A DNA stretch of 47,471 nucleotides from Natrialba asiatica DSM 12278 (lineage in GTDB: Archaea; Halobacteriota; Halobacteria; Halobacteriales; Natrialbaceae). A program made the position numbers and the translations under genes. The notes below the pieces were generated by a model. The model searched no databases. It saw only the letters and a program-made list of their open reading frames with translations, and had not been told where the DNA came from. The stretch lies in assembly GCF_000337555.1 (NCBI RefSeq), contig NZ_AOIO01000009.1, positions 68,956-116,426 on the forward strand, given 5' to 3'. Position 1 is the first letter of the stretch. Each line of letters opens with the position of its first letter. Below are positions 8,436-16,597 of this stretch, piece by piece.

Positions 8436-8558
8436 GGTAGCACACCTCAGTTCACGGCCAGGCATGATAACATTCCCCCAGCGTATCGCAACTCGAATAC
8501 GTCCAGTTCGAGACTACCGAGAGTACGGCGGATAATGTTCCGTGGCAGTTCAGATGTC

Positions 8559-8563
8559 TATAA
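8559..8563 (+). promoter_or_regulatory. TATA element of the amidohydrolase operon
   Basis: TATAA in the context TCTATAAGAAAG lies 40 bases before the ATG at 8603. Transcription would start near 8586, leaving a short leader. The same 160-base interval must also hold the promoter of the divergent dehydrogenase. Confidence 0.4.
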
Positions 8564-8602
8564 GAAAGAATAATGTAGTATGATAACGACTCCCATGGTA
8601 GG

Positions 8603-9667
8603 ATGTATCAGCAAAACGGAGAGGAAATATTCGTCATCGACGGACACGTGCACCTCTGGGACGCCACGGAGGAGAACATCGACCACCGAGGTGGCGAGGA
8701 GTTCATCCAGTGTTTCTACGACTACCACACGACGTTCACACCCGAAGACCGACAGTGGGATCTGGACGAGTATCGGAAGTACGGTCCCGACCGAATGGTC
8801 GACGACCTGTTCGCCACTGCAGCCGCGGACATGGCGATCTTCCAACCGACGTACCTCACCGATTTCTACACGGAAGGGTTCAACACGACCGAGCAGAACG
8901 CCGAACTCGCGGCCGAGTACCCCGAGCGGTTCGTGCTCAACGGTACCTTCGATCCCCGCGATGGAGACGAGGGCCTCGAATACCTCGACGAACTCCACGA
9001 TAAATACGACATCCCCGGCGTGAAGCTCTATACCGCCGAGTGGCGCGGCGACTCGAAGGGGTGGCGACTCGACGATGAGGAAGCCTTCGAGTTCCTCGAG
9101 AAGTGTTTGGAACTGGGCATCGAGAATATCCACGCCCATAAGGGCCCGACAATCCGGCCGTTGAACCGCGACGCCTTCGATGTCGGCGACATCGACGACG
9201 CGGCCTCGTCGTTCCCCGAACTCAACTTCATCGTCGAACACGTCGGGCTCCCCCGTCTCGACGACTTCTGTTGGATCGGCACACAGGAGAGCAACGTCTA
9301 CGGCGGGCTCGCAGTCGCTGCACCGTTCGCCCAGAACCGACCGGGAAAGTTCTCGGAAATTCTCTCCGAACTCCTCTGGTGGCTCGGCGAGGACCGCGTG
9401 CTGTTCGGCTCGGACTACGCGATCTGGAACCCAGACTGGCTCGTCGAGGAGGTCCTCGAAGCCGAACTCACGCAAGAACACCGCGCGGAGTACGGCGTCG
9501 AGTGGGACGTAGAGACCAAGAAAAAGGTCATGGGTGAGAACATCGCCGATCTCTACGATATCGATATCGAGGCGAAGCGTGAGACGTTCCGAAACGACGA
9601 CATCAGCCAGGAGTTCGGCCTCGAGGACCACTATGCAAGCGGAGATCCTGCACCCGCAGACGACTAA
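8603..9667 (+). CDS. Amidohydrolase 2-type metal-dependent hydrolase
   Basis: The 354-residue protein is an amidohydrolase-2 (PF04909-type) TIM barrel. The first metal motif is DGHVHLWD, with His15 and His17. A central 'GVKLYTAEW' strand, a later His in 'NIHAHKG', 'IVEHVGLPR' and the C-terminal 'LFGSDYAIW' complete the expected metal and catalytic set. Its stop overlaps the ATG of the DUF59 gene by one base (TAATG), so the two are translationally coupled. As I recall, homologues of this pair sit beside prmABCD/mimABCD binuclear-iron monooxygenases in actinobacteria, where they are thought to help assemble or activate the enzyme. No monooxygenase gene is visible here. A free-standing hydrolytic role is equally possible. 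Confidence 0.85.
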   Translation: MYQQNGEEIFVIDGHVHLWDATEENIDHRGGEEFIQCFYDYHTTFTPEDRQWDLDEYRKYGPDRMVDDLFATAAADMAIFQPTYLTDFYTEGFNTTEQNAELAAEYPERFVLNGTFDPRDGDEGLEYLDELHDKYDIPGVKLYTAEWRGDSKGWRLDDEEAFEFLEKCLELGIENIHAHKGPTIRPLNRDAFDVGDIDDAASSFPELNFIVEHVGLPRLDDFCWIGTQESNVYGGLAVAAPFAQNRPGKFSEILSELLWWLGEDRVLFGSDYAIWNPDWLVEEVLEAELTQEHRAEYGVEWDVETKKKVMGENIADLYDIDIEAKRETFRNDDISQEFGLEDHYASGDPAPADD

Positions 9668-10467
9668 TGACTACACACGACTCTGACGGCCCCGCCCTCC
9701 CCTCGCCTCCCACGCGGGCGGCCGTCCGCGACCGACTGGACCGCGTCACGGATCCCGAACTCGACCGTTCGATCGTCACTCTGGAGTACATCGACGCGAT
9801 AGCGATCGAGGGACGGCGCGTGCGTATCGACCTCACGCTCCCAACTGCCTGGTGCTCACCCGCTTTCGCCTGGATGATGGCGATCGACGCACGAGACGAG
9901 ATTGAATCCCTAGCGAGCGTCGGGAACGCACACATTACGCTTCACGAGCACATGCACGAGGCGGAGATCAACCGCGGCGTCAACGAGAATCTATCGTTCA
10001 CCGAGGCGTTCCCGGACGCCGACGACGACGTCGAGGCGGTTCGGAGAGAACTCGACGAGAAGGCTCGCGTAGCCCGTCAGTATGATGCGGTCCAGACGCT
10101 CCTCGAGGCTGGTCTCGATCCGGACACGATCATCGAACTCCGGGGAAACGACTTCGAAACCGCCGAGAGAGCCGAATCGACCGGCACAAGCGATACGAAC
10201 GAAACAATCGCCGTCTATGCCTCTGATCGCTCGTTCGCCGTCACCGTCCCGGCAACCCCGATCGAACGCTACCTCGAGAAGGCCCGCGAGACAGACCTCG
10301 TCACCTCCACGGACGATATCCTGTTCCGGACCCCGGAAGGCGAACCGATCGATCCCGGTTCATTCGATCTCGTCCATCGCCGCGGCCGCCTCGCGCAGGT
10401 CAATATGTCGGGTCAGGGGGGAATTTGCGACGGCCTCCGAAAGGCCAGAGAGGCTCGAGGAATCTAG
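9667..10467 (+). CDS. DUF59/MIP18-domain protein with a C-terminal extension
   Basis: The N-terminal 95 residues form a DUF59 (MIP18/SufT-like) domain: 'VRDRLDRVTDPELDRSIV' followed by a strand pair and 'TAWCSPAFAWMM', which keeps the conserved Cys used in iron-sulfur or metal-cluster maturation. The remaining 170 residues, including a helical 'EAVRRELDEKARVARQYD' and a beta-rich end, are an added domain I cannot name. The gene overlaps the upstream amidohydrolase stop by one base. In bacterial propane/acetone monooxygenase loci such a protein accompanies the amidohydrolase and alcohol dehydrogenase. A maturation role for a metalloenzyme is inferred, not shown. Confidence 0.8.
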   Translation: MTTHDSDGPALPSPPTRAAVRDRLDRVTDPELDRSIVTLEYIDAIAIEGRRVRIDLTLPTAWCSPAFAWMMAIDARDEIESLASVGNAHITLHEHMHEAEINRGVNENLSFTEAFPDADDDVEAVRRELDEKARVARQYDAVQTLLEAGLDPDTIIELRGNDFETAERAESTGTSDTNETIAVYASDRSFAVTVPATPIERYLEKARETDLVTSTDDILFRTPEGEPIDPGSFDLVHRRGRLAQVNMSGQGGICDGLRKAREARGI

Positions 10468-10825
10468 CAGCACGACCGACTGCCGTGCATCGAATTCGCA
10501 GACACAACCTGTCTTCCCGGTTCCGTTGAGTTGGCTCGCGGCGCCACGACGGAAGCGGCACTAAGAAGTGCAGGTGGGACTAGCACCGCTAGCCGATCTC
10601 ACGGTCGAACCTGTAGTACGCCGGAACCGCGTCCTTCGAAAGCGTAGCCGAAGACGCTGTACGAGTGAGCGCTGTTCCCCGTCCGAGGGGACGCGTTCAC
10701 CAGCATCGAGTACCTAACCAGTCTGCGTTCGCTCGACCGGCGAACAGCTGTCACGCCGCCACGAGCAGCCCACGACACGTAACGAGTTCATCATTCAGCT
10801 CTTTGCGGAACAAAGGGTCGAATCT
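10468..10825. other. Intergenic stretch without a supported gene
   Basis: About 360 bases follow the DUF59 stop. Frames are short and lack halophilic codon bias. No repeat, terminator or RNA gene was recognised. The promoter of the membrane protein gene begins at its right end. Confidence 0.35.
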
Positions 10826-10833
10826 GATATATC
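10826..10833 (+). promoter_or_regulatory. TATA box of the membrane protein/wHTH operon
   Basis: GATATATC is centred about 26 bases upstream of the ATG at 10856, which predicts transcription starting at or beside the start codon, a leaderless mRNA. This supports 10856 as the start rather than the in-frame TTG at 10853. Confidence 0.5.
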
Positions 10834-10855
10834 TCCATAGCGTCGATGAGAATTG

Positions 10856-11488
10856 ATGACGGAAGAGACAACTGATGACTTGCCACCTATCGAGGCTGTA
10901 CAGGCTCTCACGGAGATTGAGGGATACGACGAAAAACTGACTGCTCGAACGTTTGGTCTCACTCTCATGGTGTTCGCGTTCGCCATTGCAGCGATTCCGA
11001 TTTCCTATGCAGCAGCGGACCCGTGGCTCACGGCACACGAGTATGGCTCAGTCGTGCTTTCGGTTCTCTGGCTGCCGTGGATTGCAGCGGCTGTCGCTGT
11101 TACATCGGCAATCTGGACCACCCATTCGATCTCCCTTGGACGGAACTCTACGACCGGCAATGATTGGTTACTCGGTGCCGGATTTACGATTGTGTTCTTT
11201 CTGATCGCAACTGCCGTCTTGGCTGCTCTCGGTTCCAGCAGTAACATCTTCATTGCGATGGGGATTTCGGGGGGGCTCTTCACGGTTCTTCTCGGTGTCG
11301 TTTTCTCCCGCATATACCGGGCAAAATGGGTCTTGCTCCCCTTGGTTGTGGCCGGTACCGGGATCGTTCTCGGGAACATCTTTCTTTCTACCGTTGATCT
11401 CATGCCCATCGGCGCGGGTTTCACGACCGGATTTCTCCAGGGAGCAGCGTACTTTATTACCGGATGGGTCATTTCGATGAGAGGGTGA
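10856..11488 (+). CDS. Multi-pass integral membrane protein, 210 aa
   Basis: After a short acidic cytoplasmic head (MTEETTDDLPPIEA) there are about six hydrophobic segments. Examples are 'LTLMVFAFAIAAIPISYAAA', 'TIVFFLIATAVLAALG', 'AMGISGGLFTVLLGVVF' and 'LLPLVVAGTGIVLGNIF', with a final glycine-rich helix before the stop. No transporter signature or catalytic residue is evident. Only three bases separate its stop from the ATG of a winged-helix gene (11492), so the two form an operon. Such membrane protein/wHTH pairs are frequent in haloarchaea and have no known function; the regulator may control its own operon in response to a signal sensed by this protein. Confidence 0.75.
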   Translation: MTEETTDDLPPIEAVQALTEIEGYDEKLTARTFGLTLMVFAFAIAAIPISYAAADPWLTAHEYGSVVLSVLWLPWIAAAVAVTSAIWTTHSISLGRNSTTGNDWLLGAGFTIVFFLIATAVLAALGSSSNIFIAMGISGGLFTVLLGVVFSRIYRAKWVLLPLVVAGTGIVLGNIFLSTVDLMPIGAGFTTGFLQGAAYFITGWVISMRG

Positions 11489-11491
11489 CAG

Positions 11492-11791
11492 ATGGATCTT
11501 CCTTCAGATCTTACACTCATCCATCAACCCACTCGACTTCGGATCATGGGATTTCTGTATAGGCACCGTGACGTCTCGTATACGCGTATCCGTGATTTGC
11601 TGGAGCTAACTGATGGTAACCTCGCCTCTCACGCGGAGAACCTCGAAGATGCAGGGTACATCGAAACCCGCCGAGCGTGGACTCAGAGTGGCTTTGAAAC
11701 CCGCTATCGAATCACCCAGAGCGGTGTCTCATCGTTTCAGACATACCTGCAGGAACTACGCCGGTTTTTAGACGAAGTAGAGCCAGAATAA
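11492..11791 (+). CDS. Small winged-helix transcriptional regulator (HTH_27-like), 99 aa
   Basis: The protein opens directly with a helical 'LIHQPTRLRIMGFLYRH', followed by the recognition region 'YTRIRDLLELTDGNLASHAE' and a wing ending 'RYRITQSG', then a closing helix likely used for dimerisation. This is the single-domain wHTH common in archaea and bacteria ('winged helix DNA-binding domain', MarR/HTH_27-like). It is transcribed with the membrane protein upstream. The effector and target are unknown. Slightly more Ser/Thr and less acidic than typical haloarchaeal proteins, but the length and fold pattern are normal. Confidence 0.85.
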   Translation: MDLPSDLTLIHQPTRLRIMGFLYRHRDVSYTRIRDLLELTDGNLASHAENLEDAGYIETRRAWTQSGFETRYRITQSGVSSFQTYLQELRRFLDEVEPE

Positions 11792-11901
11792 CCGGCCCGG
11801 ATTTCGACGTTACGAGGCCGGCGTTGACGACGATCCCGCTGGTCTGGTGATAATTCTGCTCACCCGTGCGCTCGGCCAGACAAGCTGGTGCATCGGATCT
11901 C

Positions 11902-12030
11902 TCACTCATCGCTATCCTCGAGTTCGCTTGCGTCAATCTCGCCATTGAGGTATCGCTTTCCTTTCTCTGATATCAGGTACGCTCCGCGATCTTTGTCATC
12001 TATTTGCCTGCTTTCAGTTACCGTTGCGTG
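11902..12030 (-). pseudogene. C-terminal remnant of a PhiH1-repressor-like wHTH protein
   Basis: The minus strand encodes 42 codons ending at the TGA at 11902-11904. The visible part reads 'DRGAYLISEKGKRYLNGEID' then 'ASELEDSDE', which is the wing and tail of haloarchaeal PhiH1-repressor-like winged-helix proteins (typical '...YxITEKGxxYLxGELDAxELE'). The recognition helix and N-terminus are missing: a TGA stop lies at 12031-12033 and no related sequence follows. It is a truncated gene, perhaps from a lost virus or integrated element. Confidence 0.6.
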
Positions 12031-12328
12031 TCAGCCTCCGGTCGGTGGAGCACCTGCACAAGCCGTCCCAGTCTGCGGGCAATGCCATTGGACAGATGGA
12101 GGGAAACGAGTCCCACCATAATTCCATCCATCGAGAAGAGCACGGCGGTCCCTAGCGTCTGAACCTCTGTGGAACCCACCCGATCGACAAATCGATGAAA
12201 CTTCCGATGATTGCTCCTGCTATCTTAGCGATCCACACGTCCGTCTCGATAGTAATGATTGTCAATCGTGCATACATGTCTGACGTACCCGACGGTTCGA
12301 GACGATCACTGGAAACGTACGGATAACT

Positions 12329-12405
12329 CAGTCGTCCTTCTGCAGACCTGCAAAAGAGAATACGACCCCTGAGAAAGGCAGGGACCCACCTCCGACGTCG
12401 TCTCA
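12329..12405. repeat. Imperfect direct repeat, copy B (first copy at 608)
   Basis: Matches 608-686 in the same orientation, with 30 identical bases at the left followed by a diverged half. Copy B sits at the left edge of an AT-rich segment and next to the repressor remnant, which suggests it marks the boundary of transferred DNA. Confidence 0.6.
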
Positions 12406-12593
12406 TTTATTAGTTAACTCATTCAAGTACGGCACTAGCTCCTTTAGGGAATTCAAATGGGACGATAAGAGTTGCATACCTATCATATAAATATTATCTT
12501 ATAATATGAAATAATAATTTATATTTATTAATTATGATAATTATATTCTGAATTAAACAATGGAACTATGTGGATTGGTTTGAAATATATACT
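12406..12593. other. AT-rich promoter/spacer segment
   Basis: Long A/T runs (for example around 12480-12550) differ sharply from the GC-rich surroundings. The segment holds several TATA-like words, including AATATATAC just before the lipoprotein start at 12594. Such islands in haloarchaeal genomes usually mark recently acquired DNA. Confidence 0.5.
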
Positions 12594-13031
12594 ATGCGAC
12601 GGCGAGATATTTTTGGGTTAGTTCTGACATCGGGATTAGCGGGGTGTTCATCAGTCCTTCAGTCAGATACTCGTTTAGGTGGCATATTAATCAGCAATGG
12701 TGACGATTCACATCATGAAATTGATGTTGAGGTGGGAAAAGATGAAGAAACAGTGTACTCAGCAGTTTATCAACTTGATCCGCCAGAGGAGGACACTGCT
12801 GATGCGGAGACTGTAGATTGTGAATGGCCTATTGATTCTGGACACTTTGTTATCAGAGCGCGAACTCAACAATCTGATTGGGTATCGATTGACTTATCGG
12901 AGGAAGATGACGGCGACTGCCACCAAGTTCACGTAAGTATTCCTCCTGAGTTCTCGGATAACCCTACCCTAGCTGCGGATCTCTGTCGTGACGAAGATTC
13001 AGAGTGGTTGTGCAACTCTATTGAGTTCTAA
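12594..13031 (+). CDS. AT-rich Tat-type lipoprotein, 145 aa
   Basis: The likely start is the ATG at 12594 (MRRRDIFGLVLTSGLAGCSS); an ATG eight codons upstream also exists. A twin-arginine-like head (RRRDIF), a short hydrophobic stretch and a lipobox (LAGC) predict Tat export and anchoring to the outer face of the membrane. The mature part is acidic, with 'SNGDDSHHEIDVEVG' near the start and Cys residues that could form disulfides. It looks like an immunoglobulin-like beta domain found in many haloarchaeal lipoproteins. Codon use is markedly AT-rich (TTT, ATT, GAT) compared with neighbouring genes, pointing to horizontal transfer. Function unknown. Confidence 0.7.
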   Translation: MRRRDIFGLVLTSGLAGCSSVLQSDTRLGGILISNGDDSHHEIDVEVGKDEETVYSAVYQLDPPEEDTADAETVDCEWPIDSGHFVIRARTQQSDWVSIDLSEEDDGDCHQVHVSIPPEFSDNPTLAADLCRDEDSEWLCNSIEF

Positions 13032-13093
13032 CTCTTCAATTGCTCCATAGTATCTTGTCATTATTGATTTATATCTCTATAAACTTTACATCC

Positions 13094-13571
13094 GGTACTG
13101 TCTAAATGAGCGTTTGAGGAACGAGCAGATGGTGGCGAGAAGTGACCACAGATCGAGGTAGACGGCAAGAAAAAGTGACTGTACGCCGCGATCGACACAA
13201 AATCGAAGCTACTGGTCGAAATCGACGTGTTCAGCCGCTGTGAGACTGGCTCCGTGGCGGCGTTTTTGCACCGGCTTACCGAGAAACACGAAATCGACGA
13301 GGCAGAGTTTCCAGTCAATTCTAGCGGCTATCTGACTGCGCTCGCTCGCCATGAATTGAGCAGTCAGTTCGACTACGGCGACCGAAACGATGTCGAAAGT
13401 GGTTTTAGACCGTCTCAATGCGGATCGACCGCTTTCATTTTTCTGGCGGGGCAGTCCAGCCAGCGCACGCCGCTAGCTCAGACGCTTCAGACACCACTAT
13501 AACCACGATCGACCGAATCAAGCGCTCGATGGTCGACCACCATCTGAGAAGGTGCTGAACTATACAGTGCC
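13094..13571 (+). mobile_element. Internally deleted IS6-type insertion sequence
   Basis: The 478-bp unit is bounded by related terminal repeats: GGTACTGTCTAAATG on the left and, on the complementary strand at the right, GGCACTGTATAGTTC (10 of 15 match). Inside is a broken IS6-like transposase (13149-13560). Complete haloarchaeal IS6 members are usually nearer 700-800 bp, so the 5' part is deleted. No target-site duplication is visible in the flanks, so the insertion is old or rearranged. Confidence 0.55.
13149..13560 (+). pseudogene. IS6-family transposase remnant
   Basis: Translated pieces match the DDE core of haloarchaeal IS6 transposases. 'QIEVDGKKK' is followed by a TGA (13176) where Trp is expected, then 'LYAAIDTKSKLLVEIDVFSR', 'AAFLHRLTEKH', 'GYLTALARHELS' and 'DRNDVESGF'. 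A frameshift leads to 'MRIDRFH', another to 'FWRGSPASARR', then a TAG, and the end 'HHYNHDRPNQALDGRPPSEK' is the family's usual C-terminus. Several independent lesions and loss of the N-terminal helix-turn-helix mean it cannot make an active enzyme. Confidence 0.75.
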
Positions 13572-13797
13572 ACCCTAGATCCCGTTATGCTGCCTATACC
13601 CATACTCTTCATAGCGGAAAAATATTCGGTGTAGGGCGTGTCCCGGTTCGTAGGAAGAACGCAGCGAGTCTCGTATCCTCGAGTGAACTCGGTCATCCCG
13701 AGGTTCGGGAACCTGTTGAGACAGTTCGATCGACAAGCGTCGAGCATGGCATTTCCGAGGCGGGTTTGGATTCGGGATTTGAAGCGGCGGAACTCCA

Positions 13798-14451
13798 CTA
13801 TCCAGGTCCGAAGGCCGCGATATCGGCTCCGACCGTCGCCAGTGCATCAGCGGGGTTCGGGTCGCTGTCGGCCAGGTGCGTGTACCGGTGGTCCGGGATG
13901 CTCGACAGTGCCGCCGTGACGGCCTCGCTGTATGTCTCGACGCCCGGTTCCGTCGGGTCATCGCCGCCCCAGACGTCTCGGATGACCGTCATCGAGTCGA
14001 TACGTACTTCCAGCCTGCGAGGCTCGTAGCGGGCCAACAGTTCGGCGAGCCCGAGTTGGAGGGCGACGTACTCGGCGGTATTGTTCCCCGTTCGGGAGCC
14101 GACGGGTCGGCCGAGACGGGCGAGTTGATCCTCCGCAGCGTCCATGATGACAGCGCCCGCGCCGGCGGGGCCGGGGTTGCCGCGTGAACTGCCGTCGACG
14201 TAGAGGACGAACGTGTCGCTCGTCGGCTCGGAGATGGGTGGCCGGGTAAGTCCCGACCCCAATAGGCTTTCGAGCGCGTGACGCAACTCGGCTGGGGTGG
14301 TCGCGGGGTCGAATAGACCGCCGTAGCCGGGGACGGCGTCGTCGATGGCGTCGGTGGCGGCCGCTACTTCGTAGCCGACGCCCGCGAGTACCTCGTCGAC
14401 GAGCGTGGCGAGCGGTGAGAGGTGTTCGGCCGGAAGTGGGTCGTCGGTCAC
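13798..14451 (-). CDS. rnhA: Ribonuclease HI, archaeal type
   Basis: A 217-residue protein started by GTG at 14451. The C-terminal 130 residues form the RNase H fold: 'LYVDGSSRGNPGPAGAGAV' carries the first catalytic Asp, 'NNTAEYVAL' the Glu, 'VRIDSMTVI' the second Asp and 'HLADSDPNPADALA' the last Asp, so the active site is complete. The first 80 residues are an acidic N-terminal extension seen in haloarchaeal homologues. The enzyme cleaves the RNA strand of RNA-DNA hybrids during replication and R-loop removal. The upstream frame (14448-14681) overlaps its start as GTGA, which suggests translational coupling. Confidence 0.9.
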   Translation of the reverse strand: MTDDPLPAEHLSPLATLVDEVLAGVGYEVAAATDAIDDAVPGYGGLFDPATTPAELRHALESLLGSGLTRPPISEPTSDTFVLYVDGSSRGNPGPAGAGAVIMDAAEDQLARLGRPVGSRTGNNTAEYVALQLGLAELLARYEPRRLEVRIDSMTVIRDVWGGDDPTEPGVETYSEAVTAALSSIPDHRYTHLADSDPNPADALATVGADIAAFGPG

Positions 14452-14681
14452 GTCACTGCCCCTTCGGGCTTCGGTTCCGAGCCTTCATTCCCTCGCTCCC
14501 GGATGATCTCGTTGGCTGGTCGCACCATTGCATATTGGTCCTCGGTGGTCAAGCGGGATAGTCTCTTCAGGTGGCACCGGTGGCAGCCGTTTGAATCGAT
14601 CGGCTCCTTGAGATCCTCAGCGGCTGATACAAATGGCCTGCTGAATAGAGAGGATAAGTTTAGCAGGACAACTACTATCAT
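14448..14681 (-). CDS. Possible small CxxC protein upstream of rnhA
   Basis: This frame ends at a TGA that overlaps the GTG start of ribonuclease HI, a layout typical of coupled genes. Its N-terminus is AT-rich and hydrophobic, and the C-terminal two thirds include 'CHRCHLKRLSRL', a possible zinc-binding CxxC, and a charged tail. Composition changes within the frame, so it may be a fusion of random 5' sequence to a real or truncated 3' part. No family is recognised. Confidence 0.3.
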   Translation of the reverse strand: MIVVVLLNLSSLFSRPFVSAAEDLKEPIDSNGCHRCHLKRLSRLTTEDQYAMVRPANEIIRERGNEGSEPKPEGAVT

Positions 14682-14905
14682 TCATATTATGTTCACAATA
14701 TTTCCCAATCGAAAGTTATATGTGATTATATCTAATACAACTAAATCACATTTTGTACTGATGAATGTTCCCCCTTTCTTCAGCCCAGCGTTCTTGACAC
14801 GGCAATGAGATAACGTGCACACATGTTTACTGATGAACTGCAACTGCAGGTGAATAGAAGGTGAATCCAAAGGTTTCACCGGGTGGTCTATTTTCACTAG
14901 ATAGC

Positions 14906-14913
14906 TATATAAT
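14906..14913 (+). promoter_or_regulatory. TATA box of the DUF1326/DUF2182 operon
   Basis: TATATAAT lies about 37 bases before the ATG at 14947. Transcription starting near 14936 would give a leader of roughly ten bases. The region upstream (14640-14900) is AT-rich with no gene. Confidence 0.45.
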
Positions 14914-14946
14914 GGTACTTGCTGGCGTACCACACGGTGTTCATCA

Positions 14947-15558
14947 ATGGCACAAGAATGGACCATCAAGGGAGACTACGTTGAAGCCTGCAACTGCGAT
15001 GTTGCCTGCCAATGTGTATGGATGGAATCACCAGACGATGACGTCTGTACCGTCTCACTGGCTTGGCATATCGAGGAGGGAAGCTACGGCGATGTTGACC
15101 TGAGTGGGGCAGATGTCGGCATGCTCATCTCGACCGATGAGGGGGTCATGTTCGCCCCCGAAACGGAGTGGGACATCGTGTTACTCGTCGACGAGACAGC
15201 CAGCGACGACCAGCGCGAGGCCCTCGAGGACATCTACTCCGGCCGCGCCGGTGGCATCTGGGCGCCCGTCGCTGACACACACGTTCGATCCGCCGACGTC
15301 ACAACCGCTCCGATCAGCTTCTCGCGGGACGGGGCGGACTTCTCCGTCGAGATCGGGGATGCCATCGAAATGGACGCGAACGGTGCGGTCGGATTCAACG
15401 AGGAGGTCGGTACGATCTCGCCCCACCCACTAACAAAGAGCACGGAGGTACAGACAGGGAAGTCAACCACGGCCACCGTCTCCTACGATGACCAGTTCAC
15501 GTGGGACGTCTCCGGAAACAACGCCTACCTCGGCGATTTCGAATTGGCGAACTCCTGA
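14947..15558 (+). CDS. DUF1326 family protein
   Basis: The 203-residue soluble protein has the DUF1326 hallmark near its start: 'GDYVEACNCDVACQCVW', a Cys-rich cluster suited to binding a soft metal. The rest is beta-rich and acidic ('SGADVGMLISTDEGV', 'RAGGIWAPVADTHV'), ending 'FTWDVSGNNAYLGDF', which is also typical of the family. It is followed after 28 bases by a DUF2182 membrane protein, and these two domains often occur together in bacteria and haloarchaea. The role is unknown; the Cys cluster and the partner suggest handling of copper or another thiophilic metal at the membrane. Confidence 0.85.
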   Translation: MAQEWTIKGDYVEACNCDVACQCVWMESPDDDVCTVSLAWHIEEGSYGDVDLSGADVGMLISTDEGVMFAPETEWDIVLLVDETASDDQREALEDIYSGRAGGIWAPVADTHVRSADVTTAPISFSRDGADFSVEIGDAIEMDANGAVGFNEEVGTISPHPLTKSTEVQTGKSTTATVSYDDQFTWDVSGNNAYLGDFELANS

Positions 15559-15586
15559 GGACGGTAGGTCAGCGATATAGTCAATC

Positions 15587-16384
15587 ATGGGGACACATGA
15601 TTCATTCCGGGATCGAATTACCCACCGTCGCATCCCGATTATCGCGCTCGTTACCTACGTAATCGCGCTACTCGCGTGGGCAGCAATTATCGGTCGCTGG
15701 CTCCCGATGCCTGGCGGACAGATTGGTATGCAACTGCATATGTCCGACCCGGGAGCCCCGGAGGCGATGGCGCTCTCGAACGGGCTGACTGGTATCAGCC
15801 TGTATCTCCTCATGTGGGGGGTCATGATGGTCGCCATGATGTACCCGTCGTCGGTCCCGCTCTTCCGGCTATACGCTGAGACGCTCGAGGGGACGACGAC
15901 CGCGGGTAAAGCAACACGAGTTGGAGCGTTTATCGGGACGTACGCGCTCATTTGGATGTTGACAGGAATTGTCCCGCTTGTTGTCAATGCGCTGGTGCCG
16001 ATTGTCAGCCTCGCGAACGCCCACGGCAGGCTCCTGATGGGTGGGTCGTTGCTACTCTTATCGGCGTACCAGCTTTCACCGTACAAATACCGGTGTCTGC
16101 GGTATTGTCGGTCACCGCTCGGGTTTCTTTTGGGCCATTACCGGCCGGGAGTGCGTGGTGCCGTCCGGATGAGCTGGCAGTTCAGCGTCTTCTGTGTTGG
16201 GTGTTGCTGGGCGCTGTTCGCGTTCATGGTGATCGTGGGCTCGATGAATATCGTCTGGATGGCGCTCATCGCGATTGTGCTCTCGCTCGAACGGACGGTT
16301 GCGTGGGGTGAGCAACTGGCACGTGGGGTCGGTATGCTTGCTGGTATTGGCGGCAGTGTCGTTATCGTGATCTCACTGGTCTAG
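15587..16384 (+). CDS. DUF2182 family metal-binding membrane protein
   Basis: The 265-residue protein has about six to seven membrane helices. The family signature 'LLMWGVMMVAMMYPSSVPL' (many Met residues in a helix) is at residues 75-93. A Cys-rich loop 'YKYRCLRYCRSP' and a later 'FCVGCCW' follow, all candidate soft-metal ligands. PF09948 (DUF2182) is described as a predicted metal-binding integral membrane protein. Together with DUF1326 upstream it forms a two-gene cassette of unknown function. Transport, sensing or insertion of copper is a sensible guess. The residues used are intact, so it should be functional. Confidence 0.85.
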   Translation: MGTHDSFRDRITHRRIPIIALVTYVIALLAWAAIIGRWLPMPGGQIGMQLHMSDPGAPEAMALSNGLTGISLYLLMWGVMMVAMMYPSSVPLFRLYAETLEGTTTAGKATRVGAFIGTYALIWMLTGIVPLVVNALVPIVSLANAHGRLLMGGSLLLLSAYQLSPYKYRCLRYCRSPLGFLLGHYRPGVRGAVRMSWQFSVFCVGCCWALFAFMVIVGSMNIVWMALIAIVLSLERTVAWGEQLARGVGMLAGIGGSVVIVISLV

Positions 16385-16597
16385 AACAGCCGTTCATCTG
16401 ATAAGCATGCACCTGTAGCTACCGATGGATTCGGATTACTCTATCTGGAGAAAATGCAGCGTCTGAATTCGGCATAGCGTTGTCCCATGAGAATATTTTT
16501 TCTTAAACCAATCGCTAATGATTAAAATGACGTGACTTATTAGGGAGACTCCCCGAATGACACTCTGTCCCCTCCATTTCAGCACCCAATTCTGAGT

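Noticed and set aside
8558-9631. Long minus-strand frame (357 codons) opposite the amidohydrolase
   Set aside because: It is the antisense shadow of a gene with intact metal motifs; GC-rich haloarchaeal genes commonly leave one opposite frame open.
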